Under the pieces are notes generated by a model. That model did not search any database and had not been told where the DNA came from. It saw only the letters and a program-made list of their open reading frames with translations. Position numbers and translations under genes: made by a program. This document shows, piece after piece, positions 21,985 through 33,326 of a stretch of DNA of 64,000 nucleotides. The number at the start of each line of letters is the position of its first letter. The first letter of the stretch is position 1. The stretch comes from Flavobacterium sp. CF108 (GTDB lineage Bacteria; Bacteroidota; Bacteroidia; Flavobacteriales; Flavobacteriaceae). The stretch covers positions 620,001-684,000 of the forward strand of contig NZ_FQWW01000001.1 of the NCBI RefSeq assembly GCF_900129795.1, given 5' to 3'.

Positions 21985-23625
21985 GGCTTTAGCGTGATTT
22001 AAAGCCGAATCTGAAACGACTGCTCCTGATAACATTTGAGCAATTTCTATAACTCTTTCGTCCTGAGACAGTAACTTTAATTCTGACTGTGTATGATCGC
22101 CTACTGTTGCTTTCGAAACTTTAAAGTGCGAATCGCCTTTTGCTGCAATCTGCGGTAAATGTGTGATGGCAAAAATCTGCATTTTGGCACTCATTTCTTT
22201 CATAATCTCTCCCATTCTAATGGCAATTTCTCCTGAAACTCCAGTGTCAATTTCATCAAAAATTAAGGTTGGTAATTTTGAATACTGCGCTAAAATTGCT
22301 TTAACTGCCAGCATAATACGAGACATTTCCCCGCCTGAAGCTACTTTTTTCAATAAACCAAAATCAGTTCCTTTATTGGCTGAAAATAAGAACTGTAATT
22401 CGTCTTTTCCGTTTTGGAAATAGGTTTCAGATGGTAAAAGTTCCATATTAAAACGAACATTTGGCATTCCTAATGTTTCTAAAATCGATATTAACTGATT
22501 GGATAAAACCGGAATTGCATTTATTCTATTTTGATGAATTGTTGCCGCAAAAGCATCTAATTCTGTTGCTTTTTCTTCGATTGATTTAGATAAATTTTCG
22601 ATTTCTTCCTCAATATTATCTAATTCTAAAAGTGTATTTCCTAAATCTGCCTGAATCTGCAGTAATTCGTCTACAGAATTAACATGGTGTTTCTTTTGCA
22701 GATTAAAAATTAACTGCAGTTTTTGACTTACTAATTCTAATTGCTCCGGATCATTTAATAATTTTTCAGAAGCGCTTTGTAATTCTTTTGAAACATCATC
22801 AAATTCAATTGAAATACTGGTGATTCGTTCAAAAAAGTTTTGATATTCTACTGAAAACGGTGCAATTTTTTGCAGTGCGTTTTTAATTTCATTAAGATTA
22901 TGAAAAACACCAAACTGTTCTTCGTTTGCAATTACAAGCGATTTATCAATTGATTCTTTTATAATTTCGACGTTATTCAGCTTTTCAAAATCAGCTTCTA
23001 ATTCTGCCTGTTCTCCAGATTTTAATTTAGCCGAAACCAATTCATTCAATAAAAAAGTATTGTACTCCTGCTCTTTTCCTGAATCGCTTTGCTTTTTTAA
23101 TAAAGCATTTAATTTTGATTTCTCTGATTTATAAAGTTTTAATAGATTTTGATAGGTTAGAATTGTATCAAAATTATCAGCAATAGCGTCAATTATTTTG
23201 AATTGAACCGTTTCATCAGACAATTCCTGAGTTTGCTGCTGCGAATGTATATCTATTAAAAAGAGACTCAAATCCTGCAATTCCTGAAGATTTACGGGAC
23301 TGTCGTTTATAAAAGCTCTTGATTTTCCCGAAGGTAAAATTTCACGTCTAATTATGGTTTCATCTTCATAATCTAGATCATTTTCTGCAAAAAAATCTTT
23401 TAAGTTGTATTTAGAAATTTCAAAATGTGCTTCAATAACACATTTTTCTTCTTTGTTTTTTAATGAAGTTAAATCTGCTCTTTTTCCTAAAACGAGTCCA
23501 ACCGCTCCTAATATAATCGATTTTCCTGCTCCTGTTTCACCAGTAATTATAGAAAAACCTTTTGAAAAATCAATAGAAAGCTTTTCAATCAGAGCATAAT
23601 TTTTAATCGATAGTGAAGTTATCAT
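21973..23625 (-). CDS. recN: DNA repair protein RecN
   Basis: This 550-residue SMC-like ATPase has a Walker A motif GETGAGKS (29-36). Two coiled-coil arms flank about 150-370, and a Walker B region LPTLIFDEIDTGVSG is preceded by the signature KKVASGGEMSRIMLA. RecN acts early in recombinational repair of double-strand breaks in the nucleoid. It stands in the conserved flavobacterial run bamD-omega-coaBC-DUF4835-recN and is probably co-transcribed with the DUF4835 gene 54 bases upstream. Confidence 0.97.
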   Translation of the reverse strand: MITSLSIKNYALIEKLSIDFSKGFSIITGETGAGKSIILGAVGLVLGKRADLTSLKNKEEKCVIEAHFEISKYNLKDFFAENDLDYEDETIIRREILPSGKSRAFINDSPVNLQELQDLSLFLIDIHSQQQTQELSDETVQFKIIDAIADNFDTILTYQNLLKLYKSEKSKLNALLKKQSDSGKEQEYNTFLLNELVSAKLKSGEQAELEADFEKLNNVEIIKESIDKSLVIANEEQFGVFHNLNEIKNALQKIAPFSVEYQNFFERITSISIEFDDVSKELQSASEKLLNDPEQLELVSQKLQLIFNLQKKHHVNSVDELLQIQADLGNTLLELDNIEEEIENLSKSIEEKATELDAFAATIHQNRINAIPVLSNQLISILETLGMPNVRFNMELLPSETYFQNGKDELQFLFSANKGTDFGLLKKVASGGEMSRIMLAVKAILAQYSKLPTLIFDEIDTGVSGEIAIRMGEIMKEMSAKMQIFAITHLPQIAAKGDSHFKVSKATVGDHTQSELKLLSQDERVIEIAQMLSGAVVSDSALNHAKALLN

Positions 23626-23679
23626 AAAGGGGAATTATAAAAATAAAGTGCTACGAAGAAAGGAAAAAAAATTAAGTTA

Positions 23680-24570
23680 TTAAAACTTAATTTGTGACCA
23701 TTTTGAATTATTTAAAGGCGAAACTCTATTCAAAATATCGGTTAAGTCCGTAACAGGAATACTTGGTCCTCCAGAAAAAATAGAAACTATTTCATCTGAT
23801 TTTGCATCAAAAAATACGCGGGTTAAAAATGCATTTGGTCTAACTGAATTTACTTTTCCAATAAGCAATAAAGAAGATTTCACCTTTTCTTTTGCTCCTT
23901 TTAAATCATTGCTCATGGTGTCTAAACCTGTGTGATATAAAAAGGTTGTCTGACGCAAATCAGTATACATTGGAGAAAGCATATCTGTTATTAAATAATA
24001 ACGATTTTGAAGTCCGTCTGACTGACTCCATCCTCTAAACCCGCCTTGCTGTGCAACGCTTGCAATGTTTTGAGCTGTTTCAAAATATTGATTTCCGGCA
24101 CCGCTTTGAAAAGTATCAGCATCCATACCCAGAATTACATAGCTGTAAAAAGATACTACAGATACTAAATTTGATTCGAAAACAGATGGATTGAACAATA
24201 ATGGCTCATATTCTGTGTATCTAAAATTAAAGTCTTTGTCGTTAAAATTTAGAACAGGTGAAGAATAAGTCGAATTGTAAACTAATCTTGAAGACTGCAC
24301 CTGAATAGTTCCTGTAAACTGGTCAGAACTATAAGATGACAATGTAATATACATTGAACAGTTAATTCTTTCATGTTGTTTTAAGGAAGATCCAGATCCT
24401 GTCCAGTCTGTTTTATTTACAAATTCAGATAAAGAGGTCTGCAGTGTTTTAAAAACCTGTTGATTTGGTGTAGGAAGCCTTTCAGTATTGATAGTTACTG
24501 TACAATTTAGCTGCTGCGCCTGAGTAAAGCCAAAAATAAAAAATACGAAAAGTGTAACTATTTTGTTCAT
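23680..24570 (-). CDS. DUF4835 family secreted protein
   Basis: The 296-residue protein has a Sec signal peptide (about 1-19, cut near TQAQ/QL). The family start QLNCTVTINTERLPTPNQQVFKTLQTSL follows. Further conserved stretches are FVNKTDWTG, YPPLxF-like EPLLFNP, and VVSFYSYVILGMDADTF. DUF4835 proteins are conserved in Bacteroidetes between coaBC and recN. Their function is unknown, and a periplasmic or outer-membrane role is expected from the signal peptide. Confidence 0.88.
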   Translation of the reverse strand: MNKIVTLFVFFIFGFTQAQQLNCTVTINTERLPTPNQQVFKTLQTSLSEFVNKTDWTGSGSSLKQHERINCSMYITLSSYSSDQFTGTIQVQSSRLVYNSTYSSPVLNFNDKDFNFRYTEYEPLLFNPSVFESNLVSVVSFYSYVILGMDADTFQSGAGNQYFETAQNIASVAQQGGFRGWSQSDGLQNRYYLITDMLSPMYTDLRQTTFLYHTGLDTMSNDLKGAKEKVKSSLLLIGKVNSVRPNAFLTRVFFDAKSDEIVSIFSGGPSIPVTDLTDILNRVSPLNNSKWSQIKF

Positions 24571-24639
24571 ACAAATAAAATTTTATTAGCAGCAAAAATA
24601 GAACAACTATTCTTACTTTTTATAAAATATTTTAAATCT

Positions 24640-25854
24640 TTATGATTTTGAAAAATGCGAAATCACTTTGTTTAAAATATCGACTGCTACAAATTCTTTC
24701 GATTTCAATTCCATTGGCTCGATATTAAAGTTTTTATCAATAAATGTTACTTTATTGGTTTCTTTTTTAAAACCGGCACCTTCATCCTGCAAAGAATTTA
24801 GAACTATCAAATCTAAGTTTTTTTTCTGGATTTTCAGCTTCGCATTTTCAATTTCATTTTCTGTTTCAAGGGCAAAGCCTATTAAAAACTGATTTTTTTT
24901 AATAGCTCCTAAAGAGGATAAAATATCTTTTGTTTTCTCTAATTCAATCGAAAACTCACTTGCATTTTTCTTAATCTTTTGTAACGCAACCTCTTTGGGT
25001 TTGTAATCTGCAACGGCCGCTGCTGCTATTGCTGCATCAGAATCATCAAAATGTTTGTGACAGGCATCGTACATTTCCTGCGCCGACATTATATTTATAA
25101 CTTCAATCGAAGGATTTTTAACTTTATAATGTGTTGGCCCTGAAACTAAAATAACCTGAGCTCCAAGATTTGCGGCTGCATTTGCAATATCAAATCCCAT
25201 TTTTCCAGAAGAATGATTTCCTATAAAACGTACGGGATCTATTGCTTCGTATGTTGGACCTGCAGTTATTAGTATTTTTTTTCCTTTAAGGGGTAATTTG
25301 CTTTCTAAATCTGCTTCAAGAAAAGCTATAATGTTTTCTGGTTCAGCCATTCGGCCTTCTCCAGATAAACCACTTGCTAATTCTCCTTTTTCAGCGGGAA
25401 TAATAATATTTCCGAATTGCTTTAAGGCATTGAAACTAGAAATTGTAGAGGGGTGTTTGTACATATCCAAGTCCATTGCGGGAGCAAAATAAACTGGACA
25501 TTTAGCCGATAAGTATGTTGCAATTAAAAGATTATCGCAATTTCCTGTTGCCATTTTAGACATTGTATTTGCTGTTGCAGGAGCTATCAGCATCAAATCT
25601 GCCCAAAGACCTAATTCAACGTGATTATTCCATACAGCATCTTCATTGTCGTCATTAAAGAAACTGGAATGTACAGGATTTTTTGATAAGGTAGATAACG
25701 TAAGTGGCGTTACAAAATCCTTAGAAGCAGGTGTCATTATCACTTGGACATGTGCACCTGCTTTTATAAAAAGTCGTACTAATGAGGCTGTTTTATACGC
25801 TGCAATTCCACCGGAAACTCCCAGTAAAATCTTTTTTCCGTTTAAAACTGACAT
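24640..25854 (-). CDS. coaBC: bifunctional phosphopantothenoylcysteine decarboxylase / phosphopantothenate-cysteine ligase
   Basis: The 404-residue protein joins two domains. The N-terminal flavoprotein decarboxylase (1-180) shows LGVSGGIAAYKTA, LIAPATANTMSKMATG and FAPAMDLDMY. The C-terminal ligase (from about 188) shows ITAGPTYEAIDPVRFIGNHS and AAAVADYKPK. It makes 4'-phosphopantetheine from 4'-phosphopantothenate, cysteine and a nucleotide in the CoA pathway. It lies 9 bases downstream of the omega gene, so the two are co-transcribed. Confidence 0.97.
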   Translation of the reverse strand: MSVLNGKKILLGVSGGIAAYKTASLVRLFIKAGAHVQVIMTPASKDFVTPLTLSTLSKNPVHSSFFNDDNEDAVWNNHVELGLWADLMLIAPATANTMSKMATGNCDNLLIATYLSAKCPVYFAPAMDLDMYKHPSTISSFNALKQFGNIIIPAEKGELASGLSGEGRMAEPENIIAFLEADLESKLPLKGKKILITAGPTYEAIDPVRFIGNHSSGKMGFDIANAAANLGAQVILVSGPTHYKVKNPSIEVINIMSAQEMYDACHKHFDDSDAAIAAAAVADYKPKEVALQKIKKNASEFSIELEKTKDILSSLGAIKKNQFLIGFALETENEIENAKLKIQKKNLDLIVLNSLQDEGAGFKKETNKVTFIDKNFNIEPMELKSKEFVAVDILNKVISHFSKS

Positions 25855-25863
25855 TATACTATA

Positions 25864-26181
25864 TTATTTGTTTGAACCTCTGTGGTAAGTTTTTCCGTCT
25901 AACCATTCCTGAACAGCTAAAGCGTGTGGTTTTGGTAATTTTTCGTAAAATTTAGAAACTTCGATTTGTTCTTTATTTTCAAAAACTTCTTCAAGACTGT
26001 CATTGTAAGTAGCAAACTCTTCTAATTTCTCAGTTAACTCTTTTTTAATTTCAGAATTAATTTGGTTTGCTCTTTTAGCCATAATGGTAATTGCTTCATA
26101 CACATTTCCTGTTGGCTCTTCAATAACTGTTTTATTGTAAGTTATTGTGTTAACAGGAGCATTCGTCTTTTTTAAATCCAT
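25864..26181 (-). CDS. rpoZ: DNA-directed RNA polymerase omega subunit (Bacteroidetes type)
   Basis: The 105-residue protein contains the omega/Rpb6 core NVYEAITIMAKRANQINSEIKKEL (26-49). A Glu-rich helix follows, and the C-terminus is longer than in E. coli omega, as usual in Bacteroidetes (PKPHALAVQEWLDGKTYHR). Omega assists assembly of RNA polymerase around the beta-prime subunit. The gene sits between bamD and coaBC with about 9-base gaps on both sides. Confidence 0.92.
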   Translation of the reverse strand: MDLKKTNAPVNTITYNKTVIEEPTGNVYEAITIMAKRANQINSEIKKELTEKLEEFATYNDSLEEVFENKEQIEVSKFYEKLPKPHALAVQEWLDGKTYHRGSNK

Positions 26182-26190
26182 GACTTATTT

Positions 26191-26985
26191 TTATTTAGTA
26201 TATTTTTGTAAATCTGTTTCAACTCTGGCATTCATTTCGTCTGCCTCTTTTTTGTATTTTGTATCGCTTTTGTACTTGATTAAGTTTGCGTAAGCTGTTT
26301 TTGCGATATTTAAACGTTCTTCCATTTTTGAAGGAACACTGTTTATTGCTAACTTATATGCTGAATCATATTTGTAAAACAAAGCATCTTCTTTAAAAGG
26401 AGTTCCCGGAAAATCAGCTATAAAATTATCAAAAGCTACTAAAGCTGATTTATAATCTGAAATTGTGTTGTATCCTTTAGCATTTTCGTATGCTTTTTTC
26501 TCTAATTTTCCATTTAAAACCTGTACGGTTTTATTTGCCTCAGGTATGTATTCTGAATTTGGATAATTATCAATAAATGCTTGTAATTTCTCTAAAGCTT
26601 TTACCGTATCAGCCTGATCTAAACTATAAACCGGCGATAATTTTGAATAACTGTAAGCTCCTAAATAAGCACATTCCTGTACTTTTTCGCTTCGCGGATA
26701 TCCTGAAACAAAACTTTCAAACTGATACCCAGCCAGATAATATTGTTTTGTTTTGTAATAAGACTGTGAAAACATATAAAAAAGTTTTTCAGCCTGAGGT
26801 TTACCTCTATATGTTGGCGCTAATTGTTCAAAAAGACGAATGGCTTTATTATACTTGCCAGCTTCGTACATTTTTGTCGCCACTTCGAACTTTGCTGCAA
26901 CATCTTCATTTTTTAACGCCTTTTGGTAATCACTACAAGAACAAAAAAGGGCTACAACAATTAATAGAGATACTATTTTTTTCAT
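26191..26985 (-). CDS. bamD: outer membrane assembly lipoprotein BamD
   Basis: The 264-residue protein has a lipoprotein signal peptide ending in FCSC with Cys17 predicted to be lipidated (Cys15 precedes it). TPR-like repeats follow: KMYEAGKYNKAIRLFEQL, KLFYMFSQSYYKTKQYYLAGYQFESFV and ALVAFDNFIADFPGTPF. BamD is the essential periplasm-facing lipoprotein of the BAM complex that folds outer-membrane beta-barrels. It heads the operon with the omega and coaBC genes and has a clear promoter at 27055-27084. Confidence 0.94.
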   Translation of the reverse strand: MKKIVSLLIVVALFCSCSDYQKALKNEDVAAKFEVATKMYEAGKYNKAIRLFEQLAPTYRGKPQAEKLFYMFSQSYYKTKQYYLAGYQFESFVSGYPRSEKVQECAYLGAYSYSKLSPVYSLDQADTVKALEKLQAFIDNYPNSEYIPEANKTVQVLNGKLEKKAYENAKGYNTISDYKSALVAFDNFIADFPGTPFKEDALFYKYDSAYKLAINSVPSKMEERLNIAKTAYANLIKYKSDTKYKKEADEMNARVETDLQKYTK

Positions 26986-27054
26986 TTATTTACTTTTATT
27001 ATGATTTTCTTAGACATTATGCCAAAGTAAAAATCACACCGAAGCTTTCGGGTG

Positions 27055-27084
27055 CAAATTTAGTCATTAATTTAGCGACTGCAA
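27055..27084 (-). promoter_or_regulatory. promoter of the bamD operon
   Basis: On the minus strand TAAATTTG (27062-27055) is a perfect TAnnTTTG. A TTG (27084-27082) lies 19 bases upstream. An approximate inverted pair CACCGAA/TTCGGGTG sits immediately downstream near the transcription start. Confidence 0.7.
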
Positions 27085-27124
27085 AATAATTTTTTAGTAT
27101 CTTATAATACTAACACTTTAACAA

Positions 27125-28006
27125 TTATTTAATGCTATTTTTTACAAACTCATTTAATCTTGCTGCTAAAGCGTCATCTACAGAAACCAGAGGTAAACGT
27201 ACCACATTTTCAGCAATACCAAGGGCTTGAAAGACTTGTTTTATTCCGGCAGGGTTTCCTTGTTCGAAAATCATATCAATACAATCTGCTAAAAAGTATT
27301 GTGTTTTAAACGCTTCAACGGCTTTTTTATTCAATCCTAAGCGAATCATTTCTGAAAATTCTTTTGGAAAACCTTGTCCAATTACTGAAATTACACCTGC
27401 ACCGCCCGCTAAAACGATAGGTAAAGCAATCATATCATCTCCGGAAATTACCAGAAAATCTTTTGGTGTATCTTTTATAAGTTTTAATGCCTGAGCCATG
27501 TCTCCTGCCGCTTCTTTTATAGCTACGATATTTTTAAAATCATTTGCTAAACGAACAACTGTCGACGGAAGCATATTACTTGATGTTCTTGCCGGAACGT
27601 TATATAATATTACAGGAAGCGGAGATGCTTCTGCAATTGCTTTAAAGTGCTGATAAATTCCTTCCTGAGTTGGTTTATTATAATATGGTGAAACTGAAAG
27701 TATGGCTTCGAAAGCAGAAAAATCTCTTGTTTTTAATTCTTCAACAATCTGCATGGTGTTATTTCCTCCAACTCCAAGAACTAATGGCAGTCTTCCTTTA
27801 TTAACATCAATTACGGTGCTGATAACTAACTCTTTTTCTTCTTGTGTTAAGGTAGCATTTTCTGCTGTAGTTCCCATAATGACAAGATATTCAACTCCTC
27901 CGTCAATCGAAAAGTTAACGACACGCTGCAACGCTTCGATATCTACTGAAAAGTCTTTTTTAAATGGGGTTACAAGCGCAACACCAGTTCCTATTAATGA
28001 TTGCAT
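27125..28006 (-). CDS. dapA: 4-hydroxy-tetrahydrodipicolinate synthase
   Basis: The 293-residue TIM-barrel protein has GTTAENATL near the N-terminus. [15 protein letters not shown] includes the catalytic Tyr, and [13 protein letters not shown] follows. The Schiff-base Lys is in VAIKEAAGD. It condenses pyruvate with aspartate semialdehyde in lysine and diaminopimelate synthesis. It lies 16 bases downstream of the DUF6913-like gene and is probably in one transcript with it. Confidence 0.97.
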   Translation of the reverse strand: MQSLIGTGVALVTPFKKDFSVDIEALQRVVNFSIDGGVEYLVIMGTTAENATLTQEEKELVISTVIDVNKGRLPLVLGVGGNNTMQIVEELKTRDFSAFEAILSVSPYYNKPTQEGIYQHFKAIAEASPLPVILYNVPARTSSNMLPSTVVRLANDFKNIVAIKEAAGDMAQALKLIKDTPKDFLVISGDDMIALPIVLAGGAGVISVIGQGFPKEFSEMIRLGLNKKAVEAFKTQYFLADCIDMIFEQGNPAGIKQVFQALGIAENVVRLPLVSVDDALAARLNEFVKNSIK

Positions 28007-28022
28007 ATTTTGATTTATAATT

Positions 28023-28535
28023 TTATTTTATACTTTTTAAATACTTAAACAATTCTGTAATGAAAAGTTTATACTCTTTCATTGTAGTGCTAATCATCCA
28101 GCGATTTAATTTTTCATCGACCGAAGAAAACCCTACTTTAAATTTTGCTTTTGACTTGCTTGTGATCATCATTAAAATCGAAGTTTCCTCTTCATAATAA
28201 CTAATCAAAAGATCAAATTCTGTATCTATAAATTCATTTAAAAAAACTTCTGTAACCTGCCCTTTCCAATCGATATGTTTTTTACCGAAAGTAGGTCTTG
28301 AATACGTTTTTTTCTTATCGAACTTACGTCTGTACGCTGCAATTTTTATGTTTTCGGGAGCAATTCCATTCGACACAAGTTCTTTTATTAACTCTTTTGA
28401 ATGGCGAAATTCACTCTCATCAACCAGCAAACCAATGGTTTGTATATTGCTTGTAAAAACTTCGTTTTTGATAGTTTTTAAGTTATTTTTTAATGATTTT
28501 TTTACAAAAAATTCTCTTATATAATCTAAAAACAT
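28023..28535 (-). CDS. DUF6913-like conserved flavobacterial protein
   Basis: The 170-residue cytosolic protein has the phrases [17 protein letters not shown] and [29 protein letters not shown], and I match it from memory with DUF6913, a family often next to dapA in Flavobacteriaceae. It contains an NTP-like alternating beta pattern but no catalytic motif I can name. Its function is unknown. It is divergent from the plus-strand nucleotidase gene, and CAAAATTA at 28553-28560 could be its -7 element. Confidence 0.75.
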   Translation of the reverse strand: MFLDYIREFFVKKSLKNNLKTIKNEVFTSNIQTIGLLVDESEFRHSKELIKELVSNGIAPENIKIAAYRRKFDKKKTYSRPTFGKKHIDWKGQVTEVFLNEFIDTEFDLLISYYEEETSILMMITSKSKAKFKVGFSSVDEKLNRWMISTTMKEYKLFITELFKYLKSIK

Positions 28536-28581
28536 AGTACTTTTACGAATTACAAAATTAATTATTTAAGCCGCATTTAAA

Positions 28582-29361
28582 ATGGTAAAACTAAAAAAGT
28601 ATAACCGATTTTTAAAACTTTTTGTTATATTCTTAACACTATTTTCAATATTTTCCTGCAGTCCTAAGAATTATAATTTAACGAAGATAGAAGGAAAACA
28701 GATTCCAGTTGCAGAAAATAGTGCACAAACTCCAGAAATTGAGAATTTTATTAAACCTTATCGCGATAGAATTAATAAGGATTTAGACAGCGTTTTGGCG
28801 TATTGTCCTGAAACTCTTGATAAAAGTACAGGAAAATGGCAGACTTCTATTGGAAATTTATTGGCCGATGTCTGCTTAGAAAGAGGAAATAAAGTTTTTA
28901 AAATGCGTGAAAATAAAAGTATTGATATCTGCTTTTTAAATCATGGCGGTATTAGAGCGATTTTACCTAAAGGAAATGTTACGACGAGATCTGCTTTTGA
29001 AATTATGCCTTTTGAAAATAATATGGTTGTTCTGGCTTTAAAAGGTGAACAGATTTTAGAAATAACGTCTTATATAATAAGAGAGAAAAAACCGCATCCT
29101 TTGTCTGGAATGACTTTTACTATTGCAAAAGATAATACGGCAAAAAATATCCTGGTTCAGGGAAAACCGCTTGACGTAAATAAAACGTATTATGTTGCTA
29201 CAAATGATTATTTGGCAAATGGCGGTGATAACATGAGTTTCTTTGCAAAAAATATTCAGAAATATGATTTGAATTACAAACTTCGAAATGTTTTAATTGA
29301 TTATTTTAAGGAAGTTGATACAATTCCGGTTCCTAGAGATATTCGTATTACAGAAGAGTAA
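28582..29361 (+). CDS. 5'-nucleotidase C-terminal-domain lipoprotein
   Basis: The 259-residue protein has a lipoprotein signal ending in FSC (about Cys27, LFSIFSC). After it comes only the C-terminal half of a UshA-type 5'-nucleotidase: NHGGIRA, EIMPFENNMVVLAL and NDYLANGGD, which bind the nucleoside. The metallophosphatase half is encoded by a separate gene 130 bases downstream (29492). Together they probably hydrolyse nucleotides or related phosphate esters outside the cytoplasm. Confidence 0.9.
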   Translation: MVKLKKYNRFLKLFVIFLTLFSIFSCSPKNYNLTKIEGKQIPVAENSAQTPEIENFIKPYRDRINKDLDSVLAYCPETLDKSTGKWQTSIGNLLADVCLERGNKVFKMRENKSIDICFLNHGGIRAILPKGNVTTRSAFEIMPFENNMVVLALKGEQILEITSYIIREKKPHPLSGMTFTIAKDNTAKNILVQGKPLDVNKTYYVATNDYLANGGDNMSFFAKNIQKYDLNYKLRNVLIDYFKEVDTIPVPRDIRITEE

Positions 29362-29368
29362 AAAAATA

Positions 29369-29450
29369 TTTTGCCACGAATTGCACAAATTTTCACAAAT
29401 TTAAATTGTCAAAAAATAATTCGTGTTAATTCGTGCAATTCGTGGCAAAA
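29369..29450. repeat. long imperfect hairpin of the GCCACGAATT type
   Basis: TTTTGCCACGAATTGCAC (29369-29386) is the perfect reverse complement of 29433-29450. The pairing continues inward with a few mismatches (AATTxxCACxAATT). It lies in the spacer between the two nucleotidase halves. This motif looks like a dispersed Bacteroidetes intergenic palindrome and could modulate expression of the downstream half. Confidence 0.75.
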
Positions 29451-29491
29451 AAATCACCAAAATATAAAGTTCCCTGCAAAAAATATAGAAA

Positions 29492-30388
29492 ATGAAAAGA
29501 AGAGAATTTATCGAAAAAACAGCTGCAAGTACTGCCTTATTAAGTTTAGGATTGTCGTTGAGCAGTTTTGGAAATAATGACATAAAACACTTAACTGTTC
29601 TGCATACAAACGATGTTCACAGTCATATAGATCCGTTTCCGGCTGATGATCCGCGTAACCCAAATAAAGGCGGCGTGTCTCGTCGTGCGGCGCTTATTGA
29701 AACGATTCGTAAGGAAAATCCAAATGTTCTTTTGTTAGATGCGGGTGATATTTTTCAGGGAACTCCGTATTTTAATTATTATGGTGGTGAATTGGAATTT
29801 AAGTTAATGAGTATGATGAAATATGACGCATCAACTATTGGAAATCATGATTTCGACAATGGTCTTGATGGTTTGTATGCTCAAATGCCTCATGCAACTT
29901 TTGAATTTATAAATTCTAATTACGATTTTAAAAATACCGTAATGAACGGTTTGGTGAAACCGTATAAAATTTTCAATAAAAACGGAATCAAGGTTGGTGT
30001 TTTTGGTGTAGGTATTGAACTTCAGGGTTTAGTTGACAAACAATTATACAAGGAAACTGTTTATAATGATCCTGTAGAAGCTGCTCAGGATATGACACGT
30101 TTATTAAAACAGGAAGAAAAATGCGATTTGGTAATTTGCCTTTCACATCTTGGTTATAAATATAAAGATGAACCTTCGAAAATTTCTGATTTAAAATTTG
30201 CGGAACTTACGCAGGATATTGATTTAATTATTGGCGGACATACGCACACTTTTCTTGACAAACCTACTATTGTAAAAAACAAAGCCGGAAAAGAGGTATT
30301 GGTTAATCAGGTTGGGTGTTACGGAATAAATTTAGGCCGTATCGATTTTTATTTTGATAAGGATAAAGCTCACAGCAATCAAGCTAGA

Positions 30389-30403
<15 letters not shown>
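29492..30403 (+). CDS. metallophosphatase half of a 5'-nucleotidase, Tat-exported
   Basis: The 303-residue protein starts with a twin-arginine signal, KRREF, and a hydrophobic stretch. It then shows the calcineurin-type metallophosphatase motifs in order: HTNDVHSHIDPF, DAGDIFQGTPYF, IGNHDFDNG, CLSHLGYK and GGHTHTFLDKP. These residues hold the two-metal centre. It lacks the C-terminal substrate-binding domain, which is the product of the preceding gene. Its 3' end overlaps the convergent membrane gene by 15 bases. Confidence 0.92.
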
Positions 30404-33122
<2,719 letters not shown>

Positions 33123-33180
33123 TCAAAATTAGGATTATTTTTGTTTAAATAACATTAAACACAAAAGTTTTATAAAATCA

Positions 33181-33214
33181 AAAATCAGGCAGCAAAAACT
33201 TGCGGCCTGATTTT
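33181..33214 (-). terminator. terminator of the surface-protein operon
   Basis: AAAATCAGGC (33181-33190) and GCCTGATTTT (33205-33214) pair perfectly. The hairpin lies about 110 bases past the stop of the OmpA-family gene, with T-rich sequence after it on the minus strand. Confidence 0.7.
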
Positions 33215-33326
33215 CTCCTTGTCCATTATTCTTAAAAAAGAATTTAAAAAAAACCAACTTCCAAATGGTTTCTATGTTCTACATCTTAAAATCTAATTAT
33301 CAATAAATTAGATCGAAAATATAGTA

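Noticed and set aside
26577-27089. 170-codon plus-strand frame
   Set aside because: It is antisense to bamD and covers the bamD promoter. The amino acid pattern is that expected from a reverse frame of a coding sequence.
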